Shown here piece by piece: positions 9,201-18,510 of a DNA stretch of 64,000 bases. The notes under the pieces were generated by a model that worked only from the letters and a program-made list of their open reading frames with translations, did no database searches and was not told where the DNA came from. Origin of the DNA: Verrucomicrobiales bacterium (GTDB lineage: Bacteria; Verrucomicrobiota; Verrucomicrobiia; Methylacidiphilales; JAAUTS01); the NCBI GenBank assembly GCA_031256975.1, contig JAIRPN010000010.1, forward strand, positions 62,001 through 126,000, written 5' to 3'. Numbering within the stretch: the stretch's first letter is position 1; the number at the start of each line of letters is the position of its first letter. Both the position numbers and the translations under genes were made by a program.

Positions 9201-9725
9201 ATGCACTCGATTGACGATTTTAATTACGCGATGGAGCAAACCCGGGTGATCCTGCCGCCGGAAAAGCGGCTGGAGACTTTTGGGACGTCGGTGTTGAATT
9301 ATTATCTGATCACCGAGGACATGGATTCGGTCAATCTTTCCCGCGTGCGCGAGGGTTCCATCGAGGCGGCGCGGCCGCAGATTGTGTCGCCGGCGACGTT
9401 TTCCAAGCTGATGCTGGAAGGTTTCGGCGAACAGGCTTCGCGGTTGGCGGAGGCGATCAGCGCCAATCCGCAGCGGTTCACCTTTTTAAAGTACGGGTTC
9501 ACCGTGAAGAAAAACGACATCCGCATGTATGAGGCGCACGAGCCGGTTGAGGCGGTGATCGAGCGGGTGCGGCAGGATGTCGCCGCCAAGGCGGATCCGT
9601 TGTCGGCGATAATCAAGGGCGTGGACGACGCGTGGGAGGTCTGCCTGCTCAAGTTCATGCTGGATACGGCCGGCGCGTCGGGTGAGAAAAACATCCGCGA
9701 CATGCGCGATCGTGGATTGCTTTGA
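9201..9725 (+). CDS. Conserved-looking protein of unknown function upstream of argA
   Basis: A 174-residue soluble protein with no signal peptide or membrane segment. The frame is open back to 9153, but ATG at 9201 gives the cleaner N-terminus (MHSIDDFNYAMEQTR). The sequence is mixed alpha/beta, with ETFGTSVLNYYLITEDMDSV early, a repeated FGEQASRLAEAI-type helix, and an acidic-basic C-terminal helix ending in RDMRDRGLL. I do not recognise the family. It is followed directly by the N-acetylglutamate synthase gene. Codon usage matches its neighbours and there is no competing frame, so the gene is probably real. Confidence 0.7.
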   Translation: MHSIDDFNYAMEQTRVILPPEKRLETFGTSVLNYYLITEDMDSVNLSRVREGSIEAARPQIVSPATFSKLMLEGFGEQASRLAEAISANPQRFTFLKYGFTVKKNDIRMYEAHEPVEAVIERVRQDVAAKADPLSAIIKGVDDAWEVCLLKFMLDTAGASGEKNIRDMRDRGLL

Positions 9726-9791
9726 TATTGCTTGTCGTCAGCGGTGAATTTGTTAGAAATTCATGCCTTGAACAAGGATTTTACCAGAATC

Positions 9792-11075
9792 ATGAGACCG
9801 TCGGAATTACGCGGGATTTTATCCTACACCTCCAGATTTCGGGACAAGACGTTTGTGCTGAGCATTGACAGCGATGTCATTGCGCATCCGAATTTTCGCA
9901 ACCTGATTCTGGACATCAGCGTGCTGCGGTCGCTGAACATCGACATCGTGGTGGTGCATGGCGCCAGCCACCAGATCAAGGAGCTGGCCGGGCAATTCCA
10001 TGTCAACCCGTCCAATACCGACGGCATGGGCATAACCGACGAGGCCACCCTGAAGCTCTCGATATTGGCGTCAAACCAGATCGCGCACGAATTCCTGGAG
10101 ACCTTCAGCGAGGCCGACCAGCGCGCGGCGGTGACCAATGCGGTGATCGCGCATCCGAGCGGTATTCTGGGCGGCAACGACCAGGGCTGGACCGGACGGG
10201 TTGAGCGGGTGGACGCCAGTTATTTGCAAAACTTGCTGGAGCAGGGAATCATTCCCGTGGTGCCGCCGTTGGGCTTTGACGGCGAAGGCCGGACTTTCCG
10301 GGTGAACTCGGACGGCGTGGCGCAGGAAGTGGCCGAAGCGTTGAAGGCTTCGAAATTGATCTACCTGACCAATAACAACGGCGTGGTCGGCGCGGGCAGC
10401 TTGTCGGCGCAGTTCTCGATCAATGAGGCGAACGATTACCTGAAGAAGAACCGTTCGCTGTTGGCGTCCGATTTGGCGTCGAAGCTGGAATACAGCCTGA
10501 CCGCCTGCCGCAACGGGGTGAACCGGGCGCATATCATCAACGGGCAGGAAGAGGAAGCGCTGTTGAGCGAGGTATTCTCCAACGAGGGTATCGGCACGAT
10601 GATTTACGCCAACGAGTATGAGGCGATCCGCAAGGCGCGGAAGAAGGATGTGCGGCAGATTGTGCAACTGATCAAAAACTCGGTGCAGGAGGAGGAAATC
10701 ATCCCGCGCAGCGAGGCTGACATCAGTGCGCAGATCAGTGACTTTTTCGTGTTCGAAATTGATCGCAATATCGTGGGCTGCGTGGCCCTGCATTATTATC
10801 CCGGCGAGCCGAAAACGGCGGAGCTGGAATGCCTGTTCGTGTCCAGCGGGCATGAAAACCAGGGCATTGGCCGCAAGCTGATGAACTTCGTTGAAACCAC
10901 CGCGCGCAAGACCAATGTGGAAAACCTGCTGGTATTGTCCACCCGTACCTTCAATTACTTCCAGCAAAAGGGCGGCTTCCAGGAAGCCGGGGTTGAGATG
11001 CTGCCGCCCGAACGCCGCGCCAAATACGAGGCCAACAAGCGGAATTCCAAGGTGCTGGTCAAGAATTTGAAATAA
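9792..11075 (+). CDS. argA: Amino-acid N-acetyltransferase (N-acetylglutamate synthase, ArgA)
   Basis: First step of arginine synthesis: acetyl-CoA plus glutamate gives N-acetylglutamate. The N-terminal two thirds are an amino-acid-kinase fold like ArgB (KTFVLSIDSDVI, VVVHGASHQI, GIIPVVPPLGFDGEG). The last 150 residues are a GNAT acetyltransferase (ADISAQISDFFVFE, LECLFVSSGHENQGIGRKLM, LLVLSTRTFNYFQQKGGF). The frame is open to TTG 9732, with GTG 9744 and TTG 9750 also possible. I chose ATG 9792, with AAGGA upstream, because homology to ArgA begins just after it. The resulting 427 residues is near the usual 440. Confidence 0.9.
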   Translation: MRPSELRGILSYTSRFRDKTFVLSIDSDVIAHPNFRNLILDISVLRSLNIDIVVVHGASHQIKELAGQFHVNPSNTDGMGITDEATLKLSILASNQIAHEFLETFSEADQRAAVTNAVIAHPSGILGGNDQGWTGRVERVDASYLQNLLEQGIIPVVPPLGFDGEGRTFRVNSDGVAQEVAEALKASKLIYLTNNNGVVGAGSLSAQFSINEANDYLKKNRSLLASDLASKLEYSLTACRNGVNRAHIINGQEEEALLSEVFSNEGIGTMIYANEYEAIRKARKKDVRQIVQLIKNSVQEEEIIPRSEADISAQISDFFVFEIDRNIVGCVALHYYPGEPKTAELECLFVSSGHENQGIGRKLMNFVETTARKTNVENLLVLSTRTFNYFQQKGGFQEAGVEMLPPERRAKYEANKRNSKVLVKNLK

Positions 11076-11192
11076 TCGTGACCTGGTTTCGTCATGGGCG
11101 ACTTAATAAGCGCGCCGATGATGAATCGATTAGGATTGCAATTTCTATATGACGGAGTTCAATCATAAGCTTAACTCGAAAATATAAGAATC

Positions 11193-13001
11193 ATGAAAAA
11201 CACATCTACCCAATTGAGCTGTTGGAACGGAAAACTACCCAAAATCGGCATTCGTCCCGTCATTGACGGGCGGCGTCGCGGCGTGCGTGAGTCGTTGGAG
11301 GAGACGACTTTGTCATTAGCGAAGCGCGCCGCGGAGTTGATTTCGTCGAATTTGAAATACCCTAATGGCGAGCCGGTCGGGTGCGTGGTGCCGGATTTTT
11401 GCATCGGCGGGTTTGCCGAGACGAGCAAGGTGGCGGAGTTGTTCCACGCGGAAAATGTCGGCGTGTCGCTGACGGTGACGCCGTGCTGGTGCTACGGTTC
11501 GGAGACGATGGATGAGGATCCGTTGATGCCGAAGGCGATCTGGGGCTTCAACGGCACGGAACGCCCGGGTGCGGTGTATCTTGCGGCGGCGCTGGCGGGG
11601 CATACGCAGAAGGGCTGGCCGGCATTTGGCATTTACGGCCGTGATGTGCAGGACGCGGGGGACAAAAACATTCCCGCCGATGTGCAGGAAAAGATTTTGC
11701 AATTCGCCCGGGCCGGTCTGGCGGTGGCGCTGATGAAAGGCCGCGCGTATTTGTCGATGGGCGGCACGTCGATGGGCATCGCCGGATCGATTGTCGACCA
11801 CGGTTTGTTCGAGCGTTATCTCGGCATGAGGGTTGAATCGAAGGACATGACGGAATTTTTGCGCCGCATGGACGAGGGGATTTACGACAAGGAAGAATAC
11901 GAAAGGGCCCTCGCGTGGGTGAAGAAAAACTGCAGGGAAGGCAAGGACAAGAATCCGCCGAAGACGCGCCGCACGCGCGAGCATCTCGACCTTGAATGGG
12001 AAAAATCGGTCAAGATGGCGCTAATCATGCGCGACATGATGACCGGCAATCCGAAGCTCGCGGCGCAGGGCTTCGGCGAGGAAGCGGCGGGCAATAACGC
12101 CATCGTTAGCGGCTTCCAGGGCCAGCGCCAGTGGACGGATTACCAGCCCAACGGCGATTTCATGGAGGCGATTTTGAATTCGTCGTTTGACTGGGACGGC
12201 ATCCGCGAACCTTACATGGTGGCGACCGAAAACGACGCACTCAACGGCATTACCATGTTATTGGGCTATTTGTTGACCAATACCGCACAGGTGTTCGCCG
12301 ACGTCCGCACCTATTGGAGTCCGGCGGCGGTGAAACGCGTCACCGGTCATACGCTGACTGGCACGGCGAAGGGGGGATTCCTGCACCTGATCAACTCCGG
12401 CGCGGCGACGCTCGATGGAACCGGCCAGCAGAGTATCAAGGGCAAACCGGCTATGAAGCCGTTCTGGGAAATCAGCGACGCCGAGGCGAAGAAATGTCTC
12501 GACGCGACCAAGTGGTGCCCGTCGGTGAGCGAATATTTTCGCGGCGGCGGCTGGTCGTCATGTTTTGCCACCAAGGGCGACATGCCGGTCACGGCGGCGC
12601 GTTTGAACATGGTTTACGGCCAGGGCCCGGTGTTGCAAATTGCCGAGGGTTGGACCGTTGAATTGCCGAAAAAAGTCCACGACACGCTCGACCAGCGCAC
12701 CGACTCAAGCTGGCCGACCACTTGGTTCGTGCCGCGTACGACCGGCAAGGGCGTGTTCCGCGACGTATACTCGGTGATGAACGCCTGGGGTGCCAACCAT
12801 TGCGCATTCAGCTACGGCCATATTGGCAGCGAACTGATCACGCTGGCCTCGATGCTGCGCATCCCGGTGTACATGCACAACGTGGACGAGGAAAAGATTT
12901 TCCGCCCGAGTTACTGGAACTCTTTTGGCACCGCCGATCTGGAAGGTGCGGACTTCCGTGCCTGCCAAACCCTCGGTCCGGTATACGGCGCGAGAAAATA
13001 A
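11193..13001 (+). CDS. fucI: L-fucose isomerase
   Basis: Converts L-fucose to L-fuculose in the cytoplasm using Mn2+. At 602 residues it is close to E. coli FucI (591). Recognisable segments are [20 protein letters not shown] at the N-terminus, [26 protein letters not shown], the metal and catalytic region [17 protein letters not shown] with [10 protein letters not shown], and the C-terminal [21 protein letters not shown]. It heads a cluster with lutABC and an aldolase. A 16-bp hairpin follows the stop. No fuculokinase gene is visible in the window. Confidence 0.96.
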   Translation: MKNTSTQLSCWNGKLPKIGIRPVIDGRRRGVRESLEETTLSLAKRAAELISSNLKYPNGEPVGCVVPDFCIGGFAETSKVAELFHAENVGVSLTVTPCWCYGSETMDEDPLMPKAIWGFNGTERPGAVYLAAALAGHTQKGWPAFGIYGRDVQDAGDKNIPADVQEKILQFARAGLAVALMKGRAYLSMGGTSMGIAGSIVDHGLFERYLGMRVESKDMTEFLRRMDEGIYDKEEYERALAWVKKNCREGKDKNPPKTRRTREHLDLEWEKSVKMALIMRDMMTGNPKLAAQGFGEEAAGNNAIVSGFQGQRQWTDYQPNGDFMEAILNSSFDWDGIREPYMVATENDALNGITMLLGYLLTNTAQVFADVRTYWSPAAVKRVTGHTLTGTAKGGFLHLINSGAATLDGTGQQSIKGKPAMKPFWEISDAEAKKCLDATKWCPSVSEYFRGGGWSSCFATKGDMPVTAARLNMVYGQGPVLQIAEGWTVELPKKVHDTLDQRTDSSWPTTWFVPRTTGKGVFRDVYSVMNAWGANHCAFSYGHIGSELITLASMLRIPVYMHNVDEEKIFRPSYWNSFGTADLEGADFRACQTLGPVYGARK

Positions 13002-13010
13002 TTTAAACTG

Positions 13011-13048
13011 GACGCTAACCGTGAACGGGGAAGTTCGCGGTTAGCGTC
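13011..13048 (+). terminator. 16-bp hairpin made of two inverted CGCTAACCG motifs after fucI
   Basis: The left arm GACGCTAACCGTGAAC pairs with GTTCGCGGTTAGCGTC around loop GGGGAA, all 16 positions pairing with one G-T wobble. There is no T-run, so it may attenuate, protect an mRNA end or just mark the boundary between fucI and lutA rather than terminate strongly. Confidence 0.6.
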
Positions 13049-13062
13049 GTTGGGGAAATTTC

Positions 13063-13830
13063 ATGTCAGTATCAGCAAAACGTCCGGTTGGCAAAAAAGT
13101 TCAGCTCATGGCGACCTGTCTGTGCGACGCGTTTTTTGACGACGTGGCGCGGGCAACAGTCGAGGTGCTGGAATATCTTGGTTGCGAGGTGGAATTTCCG
13201 GAAGGCCAGACCTGTTGCGGCCAGCCCGCCTTCAATTCCGGCGACTGGCCGGCGGCGCGCAAGGTGCTGCGGCATCTGGTTGATACCTTCAAGGGCGGGG
13301 AACCGATCATTGTGCCGTCGGGTTCCTGCGCGGCGATGCTGTATCACGGTTCGCTGTTAGCGTTCGAACATGAAACCGATTTGCCGGAGGTCGAGAAGGT
13401 GGGACAGCGCACTTGGGAAGTGCTGGATTTCATCGTTAGCGGCCTCGGTGTGAAGCAATGGGAGGGGGCCTGCGAAAAGAAAATGGCTTTCCACAGTTCC
13501 TGCCATTTGCGCGGCAGCAACAGCGCCGAGGCGGCGCGTTTGCTGCTCGGCAGCCTGCGCGGGGCGGAAATCCTGCCGTTCAAGGAACAGGAGCAATGCT
13601 GCGGTTTTGGCGGCACGTTTTCGGTGAGTTTCCCGGCCATATCCGCCGACATGGGGTTGTTGAAATTGCAGAATATCCGCGAGGTGAAACCGGATTTGCT
13701 GGTGGCGGCAGACATGAGCTGCCTGATGCATTTGCGCGGCTTGTCGGAGAAGCAGGGCAATCCGGTCCCGGTCAGGCATGCCATCCAGGTGCTGCGTGAT
13801 GCGCTGGTGGCGGAGGGCAAGTTGCGATGA
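13063..13830 (+). CDS. lutA: Lactate utilisation protein A (LutA), cysteine-rich Fe-S protein
   Basis: A 255-residue subunit of the LutABC L-lactate dehydrogenase complex, which oxidises lactate to pyruvate. Two CCG (cysteine-rich) domains are visible: CLCDAFF and TCCGQPAFNSGD in the N-terminal half, then FHSSCHLRG and EQCCGFGGTFSV in the C-terminal half. Length is normal. The gene overlaps lutB by four bases. L-lactaldehyde released from fucose can be oxidised to lactate elsewhere, which explains the placement beside fucI and a class II aldolase. Confidence 0.93.
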   Translation: MSVSAKRPVGKKVQLMATCLCDAFFDDVARATVEVLEYLGCEVEFPEGQTCCGQPAFNSGDWPAARKVLRHLVDTFKGGEPIIVPSGSCAAMLYHGSLLAFEHETDLPEVEKVGQRTWEVLDFIVSGLGVKQWEGACEKKMAFHSSCHLRGSNSAEAARLLLGSLRGAEILPFKEQEQCCGFGGTFSVSFPAISADMGLLKLQNIREVKPDLLVAADMSCLMHLRGLSEKQGNPVPVRHAIQVLRDALVAEGKLR

Positions 13831-15239
13831 ACACAGAGATCCCGTCGCACGGACAGCCGATTGACCGCTTTGCCGCCGCCATTAGCGGCGAGGTGTATGA
13901 ATCGGTGCATTCCAGCTCGGCGATCAAGTCGGACAAGCGGCAGGCGTTGTTGGCGGGCGATTATCCGAACCCGAAACACCTGCGTGAGATTGCCGGACAG
14001 ATCAAGCAGCATACCTTGGAATCTCTGGACAAATATTTGCCGCAAGCGGTGGAAAGCCTGGAGCGCAACGGGGTCAGGGTGCATTTTGCCGCCAATGGCG
14101 AGGAAGCGCGGCAAATCATCGGTTCGCTGTTAGCGGCGCGCGGTGCGAAAAAAGTCGTCAAATCGAAAAGCATGGCGACGGAGGAAATCCATCTGAATGA
14201 TTATCTCGCCGCCAATGGCGTGGATTGCATCGAGACCGATTTGGGTGAATTCATCGTGCAGATTGACGGCGATCATCCGAGCCATATCGTGACGCCGATC
14301 ATCCACAAGAACCGGCGGCAGATTGCCAAAAGTTTTGAAAAGCACGGGCTTGGCGCCTACAACGATGATCCGGAAACCATCACCCGTCGCGCCCGGAAAT
14401 TCATGCGCGACAAATACATGTCCGCCGACGCGGGCATCACCGGGGCAAATTTTGTGGTGGCCGAGACCGGACGCTTGGTGCTGGTGACCAATGAAGGGAA
14501 TTCGCGTTTTTCTCTGGCGGCGCCGAAATTGCACATCGCCTTGGTCGGGATCGAAAAACTGGTGCCGAGCGACCGTGATTTGTCGGTGTTTCTGAATTTA
14601 TTGGTGCGCTCGGCGACTGGGCAGCAATTTACCGCTTACACGGAATTCATCAGCGGTCCGCACGCCTCCGGCCAGCCGAGCGGGCCGGAGGAGATGCACG
14701 TGGTGTTTCTGGACAACGGGCGTTCCGATATTCTGGCGGGAGATTGCCGGGAGATTTTGCGCTGCATCCGTTGCGGCGCCTGCCTGAATATCTGCCCGGT
14801 CTATCGCCAGGCTTCCGGGCATGCCTACCGCAGCGTTTATCCGGGACCGATCGGCGCGGTGTTGTCACCGTTATTGGCGGGTGAAAAATTCCCGTCATTG
14901 GCGGATTTGCCGAAGGCCTCGAGCCTGTGCGGCGCCTGCAATGACGCTTGCCCGGTGAATATCCCGATTCCCGATTTGCTGTTGCGTTTGCGCGACAAGG
15001 GCAAACGCGAACACGCGCCACTGGCGTCGCGGGGAGTGCCGCCGATGGGTGGCTTTGCCGGCTTGGCCTCACAGCCGGCCTTGTGGAAAGGCGCGCTGTT
15101 GGCGGGGCATGTGATGAATTATTTCCCGGTGGAATGGGTGCCGGTGCCGCCGTTGAGCAAGTGGACGGCGCAGCGGACCCTGCCGGAATTCCGCGGCGGC
15201 GAGTTTCGCAAGTGGTGGAAACAGCGGCGGCAACGCTAA
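13827..15239 (+). CDS. lutB: Lactate utilisation protein B (LutB), LUD domain with ferredoxin motifs
   Basis: A 470-residue protein with an N-terminal LUD domain (KSKSMATEEIHLN, NFVVAETGRLVLVTNEGNSR) and two 4Fe-4S motifs, CIRCGACLNICP and CGACNDACP, in the C-terminal third. This matches LutB/YkgF, the electron-transferring subunit of the LutABC complex. The start overlaps the end of lutA (ATGA). The TAA stop falls inside a motif copy (CGCTAATGACGGG). Confidence 0.94.
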   Translation: MNTEIPSHGQPIDRFAAAISGEVYESVHSSSAIKSDKRQALLAGDYPNPKHLREIAGQIKQHTLESLDKYLPQAVESLERNGVRVHFAANGEEARQIIGSLLAARGAKKVVKSKSMATEEIHLNDYLAANGVDCIETDLGEFIVQIDGDHPSHIVTPIIHKNRRQIAKSFEKHGLGAYNDDPETITRRARKFMRDKYMSADAGITGANFVVAETGRLVLVTNEGNSRFSLAAPKLHIALVGIEKLVPSDRDLSVFLNLLVRSATGQQFTAYTEFISGPHASGQPSGPEEMHVVFLDNGRSDILAGDCREILRCIRCGACLNICPVYRQASGHAYRSVYPGPIGAVLSPLLAGEKFPSLADLPKASSLCGACNDACPVNIPIPDLLLRLRDKGKREHAPLASRGVPPMGGFAGLASQPALWKGALLAGHVMNYFPVEWVPVPPLSKWTAQRTLPEFRGGEFRKWWKQRRQR

Positions 15240-15252
15240 TGACGGGACTCCA

Positions 15253-15855
15253 ATGAGCAGCAAGCAACAGATTTTGAACAAGGTGAGGCAGGCGTTAAGC
15301 GACAAACAGAACCGCGCGCCGTATCCGGTTTATGACACGGCGGAGTATGTTGCCAAGCCGCGTGTTGAAGGCGGTTCCGCTGAGCAGGTGTTCCGCAGGA
15401 ATTTTGCCGCGGTGCACGGGATTGTGGTTGGTGACTTTGAGGAGTTGAAGGCGGTCCTGGCCAAGCAGCCGTTGAAAAAAGGTTGCTGCGATCCGGCGCT
15501 AACGGCGAAGTTGCAGGGTTTGCACATCGAGTGGGAAAGCGAATTCAACAGGAACAAATTCGATGAATACGACATCGGCGTGACTTTTGCCAGCGGCGCG
15601 GTGGCGGAAACGGGATCGCTAATGCTGAAAGACCGGGCGACCGCCGACCGTTTATCGGCCTTGGCACCCTGGGTGCATGTGGCGGTATTGAAGCGTTCGG
15701 AGATTTATCTGACCCTGCCGGAGGCCCTGCAACGGCTGGGTGACGACCCGAATGTGATCCTGGTCACCGGCCCGTCGAAGACCGCCGATGTGGAGGGCAT
15801 CCTGATCGAGGGGGTGCATGGTCCCGGGGTGCAGATTGCCTGGCTGGTGGATTGA
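15253..15855 (+). CDS. lutC: Lactate utilisation protein C (LutC), LUD domain
   Basis: A 200-residue LUD-domain protein, third subunit of the lactate oxidation complex. The family signature IGVTFASGAVAETGSLML lies at about residues 108-126, with VILVTGPSKTADVEG near the end (about residue 175). It begins 13 bases after lutB. A perfect motif copy (CGCTAACGGCGAAG) is embedded in frame at 15497-15510. Confidence 0.93.
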   Translation: MSSKQQILNKVRQALSDKQNRAPYPVYDTAEYVAKPRVEGGSAEQVFRRNFAAVHGIVVGDFEELKAVLAKQPLKKGCCDPALTAKLQGLHIEWESEFNRNKFDEYDIGVTFASGAVAETGSLMLKDRATADRLSALAPWVHVAVLKRSEIYLTLPEALQRLGDDPNVILVTGPSKTADVEGILIEGVHGPGVQIAWLVD

Positions 15856-15931
15856 TCGATAATTGATGGTTGAAAATTGGCGGGTTGTCGGGCAATTTGC
15901 TAAATCAACAGAATCAACAAGAGATCAATCC

Positions 15932-16678
15932 GTGAGAGTTCCTATTGAAGTGGTCAATGCCCGACGCGAACAGCTGGCCCAGCTGTTGCAACAGAATCGT
16001 TACCTGAGCGTTCACGAATTGTGCGCCCAACTGAAGATTTCCGAGGCCACGGCGCGGCGTGATCTTGCGGCCTTGGAAAAAGCCAAACGTATCACCCGCA
16101 CGCATGGCGGGGCCTTGGTGGATTTCAATTTGCGGTTCCCGTCATTCCAGCAACGCCAGCATGAGGCGGTCGAGGCCAAGCGGCAAATTGCCGCCCAGGC
16201 CATTTCCCATGTAAGCCCCGGCATGACGGTGTATTTGGACGCGGGCACCACGGTGTTTGCCGTTGCGCGGTTGTTGCTGGAACGGAAAATCAGGCCGCTA
16301 ACGGTGATCACCGCCAGCCTGCCGGTCGCCGATTTGCTGGCCGATGGCGAGGGCGTGAAGGTGATTTTGTCGGGTGGCGAATACCTGCGCCGCCAGTCGG
16401 TGTTGATGGGTAAGACCACGCACAAGGTGCTGGGTGAATTTTCCTACGATCTGGCCGTCATGGGTGCGGAAGGCGCCAATGGCGAGGGGGTTTGGAATTC
16501 CCAAGCCGACGTGGTGAAAGCCCAGCAATCGGTTTTGCGGCATGCCAGGCAGATCTTGGTTTGCATGGATTCGTCCAAACTGGGCAAAACCGCCCCGATC
16601 TTCCTGTCCAAATGGTCGGGCAAATTGACCTTGGTATCCGAGCTTTCCCAAGAGCAGGTGCAGGCCATCCTGCGTTAA
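15932..16678 (+). CDS. DeoR-family transcriptional regulator
   Basis: The N-terminal winged helix-turn-helix reads REQLAQLLQQNRYLSVHELC and SEATARRDLAALEKA. It is followed by the DeoR-C sugar-phosphate sensor domain (DAGTTVFAVARLL, VILSGGEYLRRQ, VMGAEGAN). I chose GTG 15932 because it gives the usual DeoR N-terminal spacing; the frame stays open to ATG 15866, which would add 22 residues with no homology. Lying between lutC and the aldolase gene, it probably represses the fucose/lactate genes in response to a phosphorylated intermediate. No operator was identified. Confidence 0.88.
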   Translation: MRVPIEVVNARREQLAQLLQQNRYLSVHELCAQLKISEATARRDLAALEKAKRITRTHGGALVDFNLRFPSFQQRQHEAVEAKRQIAAQAISHVSPGMTVYLDAGTTVFAVARLLLERKIRPLTVITASLPVADLLADGEGVKVILSGGEYLRRQSVLMGKTTHKVLGEFSYDLAVMGAEGANGEGVWNSQADVVKAQQSVLRHARQILVCMDSSKLGKTAPIFLSKWSGKLTLVSELSQEQVQAILR

Positions 16679-16731
16679 GGTTATCCTCACGATGATCTGC
16701 GGGAGTTCTTGACGCCTATTCCCCATGGAAT

Positions 16732-17556
16732 ATGATTGAATTTACTCGTATGTCTGATATTGATGAAACGTTATACAAATCCCCGCAGGCGGAAAAGCTG
16801 AAGCAGGAAATCTGCGACATTGGGCGGCGGATTTGGATGCGCGAATATTGCGACGCCAACGGCGGGAATATTTCCGTGCGACTGGCGCCTGACCGTTTTT
16901 TGGTTACCCCGACCAATGTCAGCAAGGGATTCATGACACCGGAAATGATGGTCATGGTGGATGGCAGGGGCAATCATGTGGCGGGCGACCGGCAGAGCTC
17001 GAGTGAATTTTTGACCCATTTGGCGATTTATGATGTCGTGCCGGAAGCGGTATCGGTTTGCCATGCGCATCCTTGCCATGCGGGCGCGTTCGCGATTCGC
17101 GGTTATGCCCCGCCGTCGCGGTTGATCCCCGAGCTGGAAATTTTCGTCGGCCAGGTGGTGCTGGCGGACTACGAAACCCCGGGTTCACCGAAAATGGCGG
17201 AGAAGATTTCGCCGTTAGCGCCGAAGCACCAGTCGATTTTGATGGCCTGCCATGGTACCTTGTGCTGGGGAAGCTCGGTGGAGGATGCTTATTTCAAGAT
17301 GGAGATCACCGATGCTTATTGCCGTACCGTGTTGCTGGCGCAGGGCATTCCCGGTTCCGCTTCCATCCCGGGTGACAAAATGCTGGATTTGCTCGACCGC
17401 AAATCCAAAGCCGGTTTGCCGGATACCCGTTTTGGCCTGCCGCCGGAAGAACTGGCCAAGGAAGATCCCTGGGAACATATGCAGAAGAAGGAACTGGACG
17501 CCTTTGCCAGAAAACTGGCGGATGAGATTGTTGCCCGGCTGACCCGCAAGGGTTGA
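16732..17556 (+). CDS. Class II aldolase, probably L-fuculose-1-phosphate (or rhamnulose-1-phosphate) aldolase
   Basis: A 274-residue zinc-dependent class II aldolase/adducin-family protein. The phosphate loop is NGGNISVR (about residue 43), the zinc histidines are in CHAHPCHAGAFA (about 107), the third is in MACHGTLCWG (about 170), and the acidic SSSEF precedes them. Given fucI and lutABC on the same strand, cleavage of fuculose-1-phosphate to DHAP and L-lactaldehyde is the likely reaction; rhamnulose-1-phosphate is the main alternative. An ATG at 16750 is a possible shorter start. Confidence 0.85.
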   Translation: MIEFTRMSDIDETLYKSPQAEKLKQEICDIGRRIWMREYCDANGGNISVRLAPDRFLVTPTNVSKGFMTPEMMVMVDGRGNHVAGDRQSSSEFLTHLAIYDVVPEAVSVCHAHPCHAGAFAIRGYAPPSRLIPELEIFVGQVVLADYETPGSPKMAEKISPLAPKHQSILMACHGTLCWGSSVEDAYFKMEITDAYCRTVLLAQGIPGSASIPGDKMLDLLDRKSKAGLPDTRFGLPPEELAKEDPWEHMQKKELDAFARKLADEIVARLTRKG

Positions 17557-17628
17557 GAGGGAGTAAAAGCCGGGATTTCCATAAAAACCCGTCTTGCCCG
17601 AACGCCTTTCCGGGGTTAAGTTAGCTGC

Positions 17629-18510
17629 ATGTCGTCGTACCGTAATTGGTCACCCTATTCAGGCTCATACGCGCCGATTACGTATTTTCGCGGGGTACCG
17701 ATTGAACTAACAACCATCTTGGTGGCGATGCACGTGCTGGCGATGGTGGCGACCGCGACGGTGCTGGGACTGTTTCCCGCCGCCCTGCCGAAGTGGCAAA
17801 GCTGGGTTTGTTTTTTTGCCTCGAATTATCTCGGCTCGGGCCATTACTGGACGCTGCTGACTTATCCGTTTTACCACAATATTCTTACCGACCACATTTT
17901 CTTTGCTATCGAAATGCTGATGTTTTTCTGGTTTGGCCGCGAAGTGGAGCGTTATATCGGGCGTCGCGCTTATGCGACGCTATACCTGCTGTTGATCGTG
18001 GTGCAACCGCTGGCGATGATGGCGTTAAAACCGCTGGCCGGGCTGACTGCCGGTTCGTTGGCGGGTTCGGGCATGATTTTGTTCGGGGTTGGCGTGGCCT
18101 TTGCGACGATTTACCCGACCGCGCAATTCTTCGGCGTGATCGCCGCGAAATGGATCGTATGGATTTTCCTGTCGATCTTCACCGTGTATTTCCTAGCGCA
18201 CCGCGAGTGGCCGGGTTTGGTGCAATTCTGGGTGATTGCAGCGGCTTCCTATGGTTTTATTCGCAATGCCGGGGTCGGTGCCGGCAACGGCCTGATGGAC
18301 TGGCTGGACAATGCGAGGATGGAGCGGGAGGAACGCAAACTGCGCGCCCGCGCGGAGGCCTACCATCGCCAGGTAAAACGGGAGGAAGCCAGCGTGGACT
18401 CGGTATTGGAAAAGATTTCCCGCAGTGGGTTGGCGTCGCTGGATGCCGAGGAACATGAAGTTTTGCAGCGCGCCCGGCGCAAGCTGATGCAACAGGACAG
18501 GCCACGCTAA
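17629..18510 (+). CDS. Rhomboid-like membrane protein with C-terminal helical (DUF6576-like) domain
   Basis: A 293-residue protein with about six membrane segments between residues 25 and 220, then a charged helical tail (MEREERKLRARAEAYHRQ) and a small C-terminal domain, VDSVLEKISRSGLASLDAEE, of the DUF6576 type found in many rhomboid-like proteins. The expected rhomboid serine motif appears as AGSGM. The partner histidine of the last core helix is not seen; the position reads GFIRNAGVG. The protein may therefore be an inactive rhomboid that binds membrane proteins. The TAA stop overlaps the next ATG inside a motif copy. Confidence 0.75.
   Translation: MSSYRNWSPYSGSYAPITYFRGVPIELTTILVAMHVLAMVATATVLGLFPAALPKWQSWVCFFASNYLGSGHYWTLLTYPFYHNILTDHIFFAIEMLMFFWFGREVERYIGRRAYATLYLLLIVVQPLAMMALKPLAGLTAGSLAGSGMILFGVGVAFATIYPTAQFFGVIAAKWIVWIFLSIFTVYFLAHREWPGLVQFWVIAAASYGFIRNAGVGAGNGLMDWLDNARMEREERKLRARAEAYHRQVKREEASVDSVLEKISRSGLASLDAEEHEVLQRARRKLMQQDRPR

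Noticed and set aside
10071..10967. Minus-strand open frame of about 300 codons opposite argA
   Set aside because: argA is well supported by homology across its whole length; the antisense frame is compositional.
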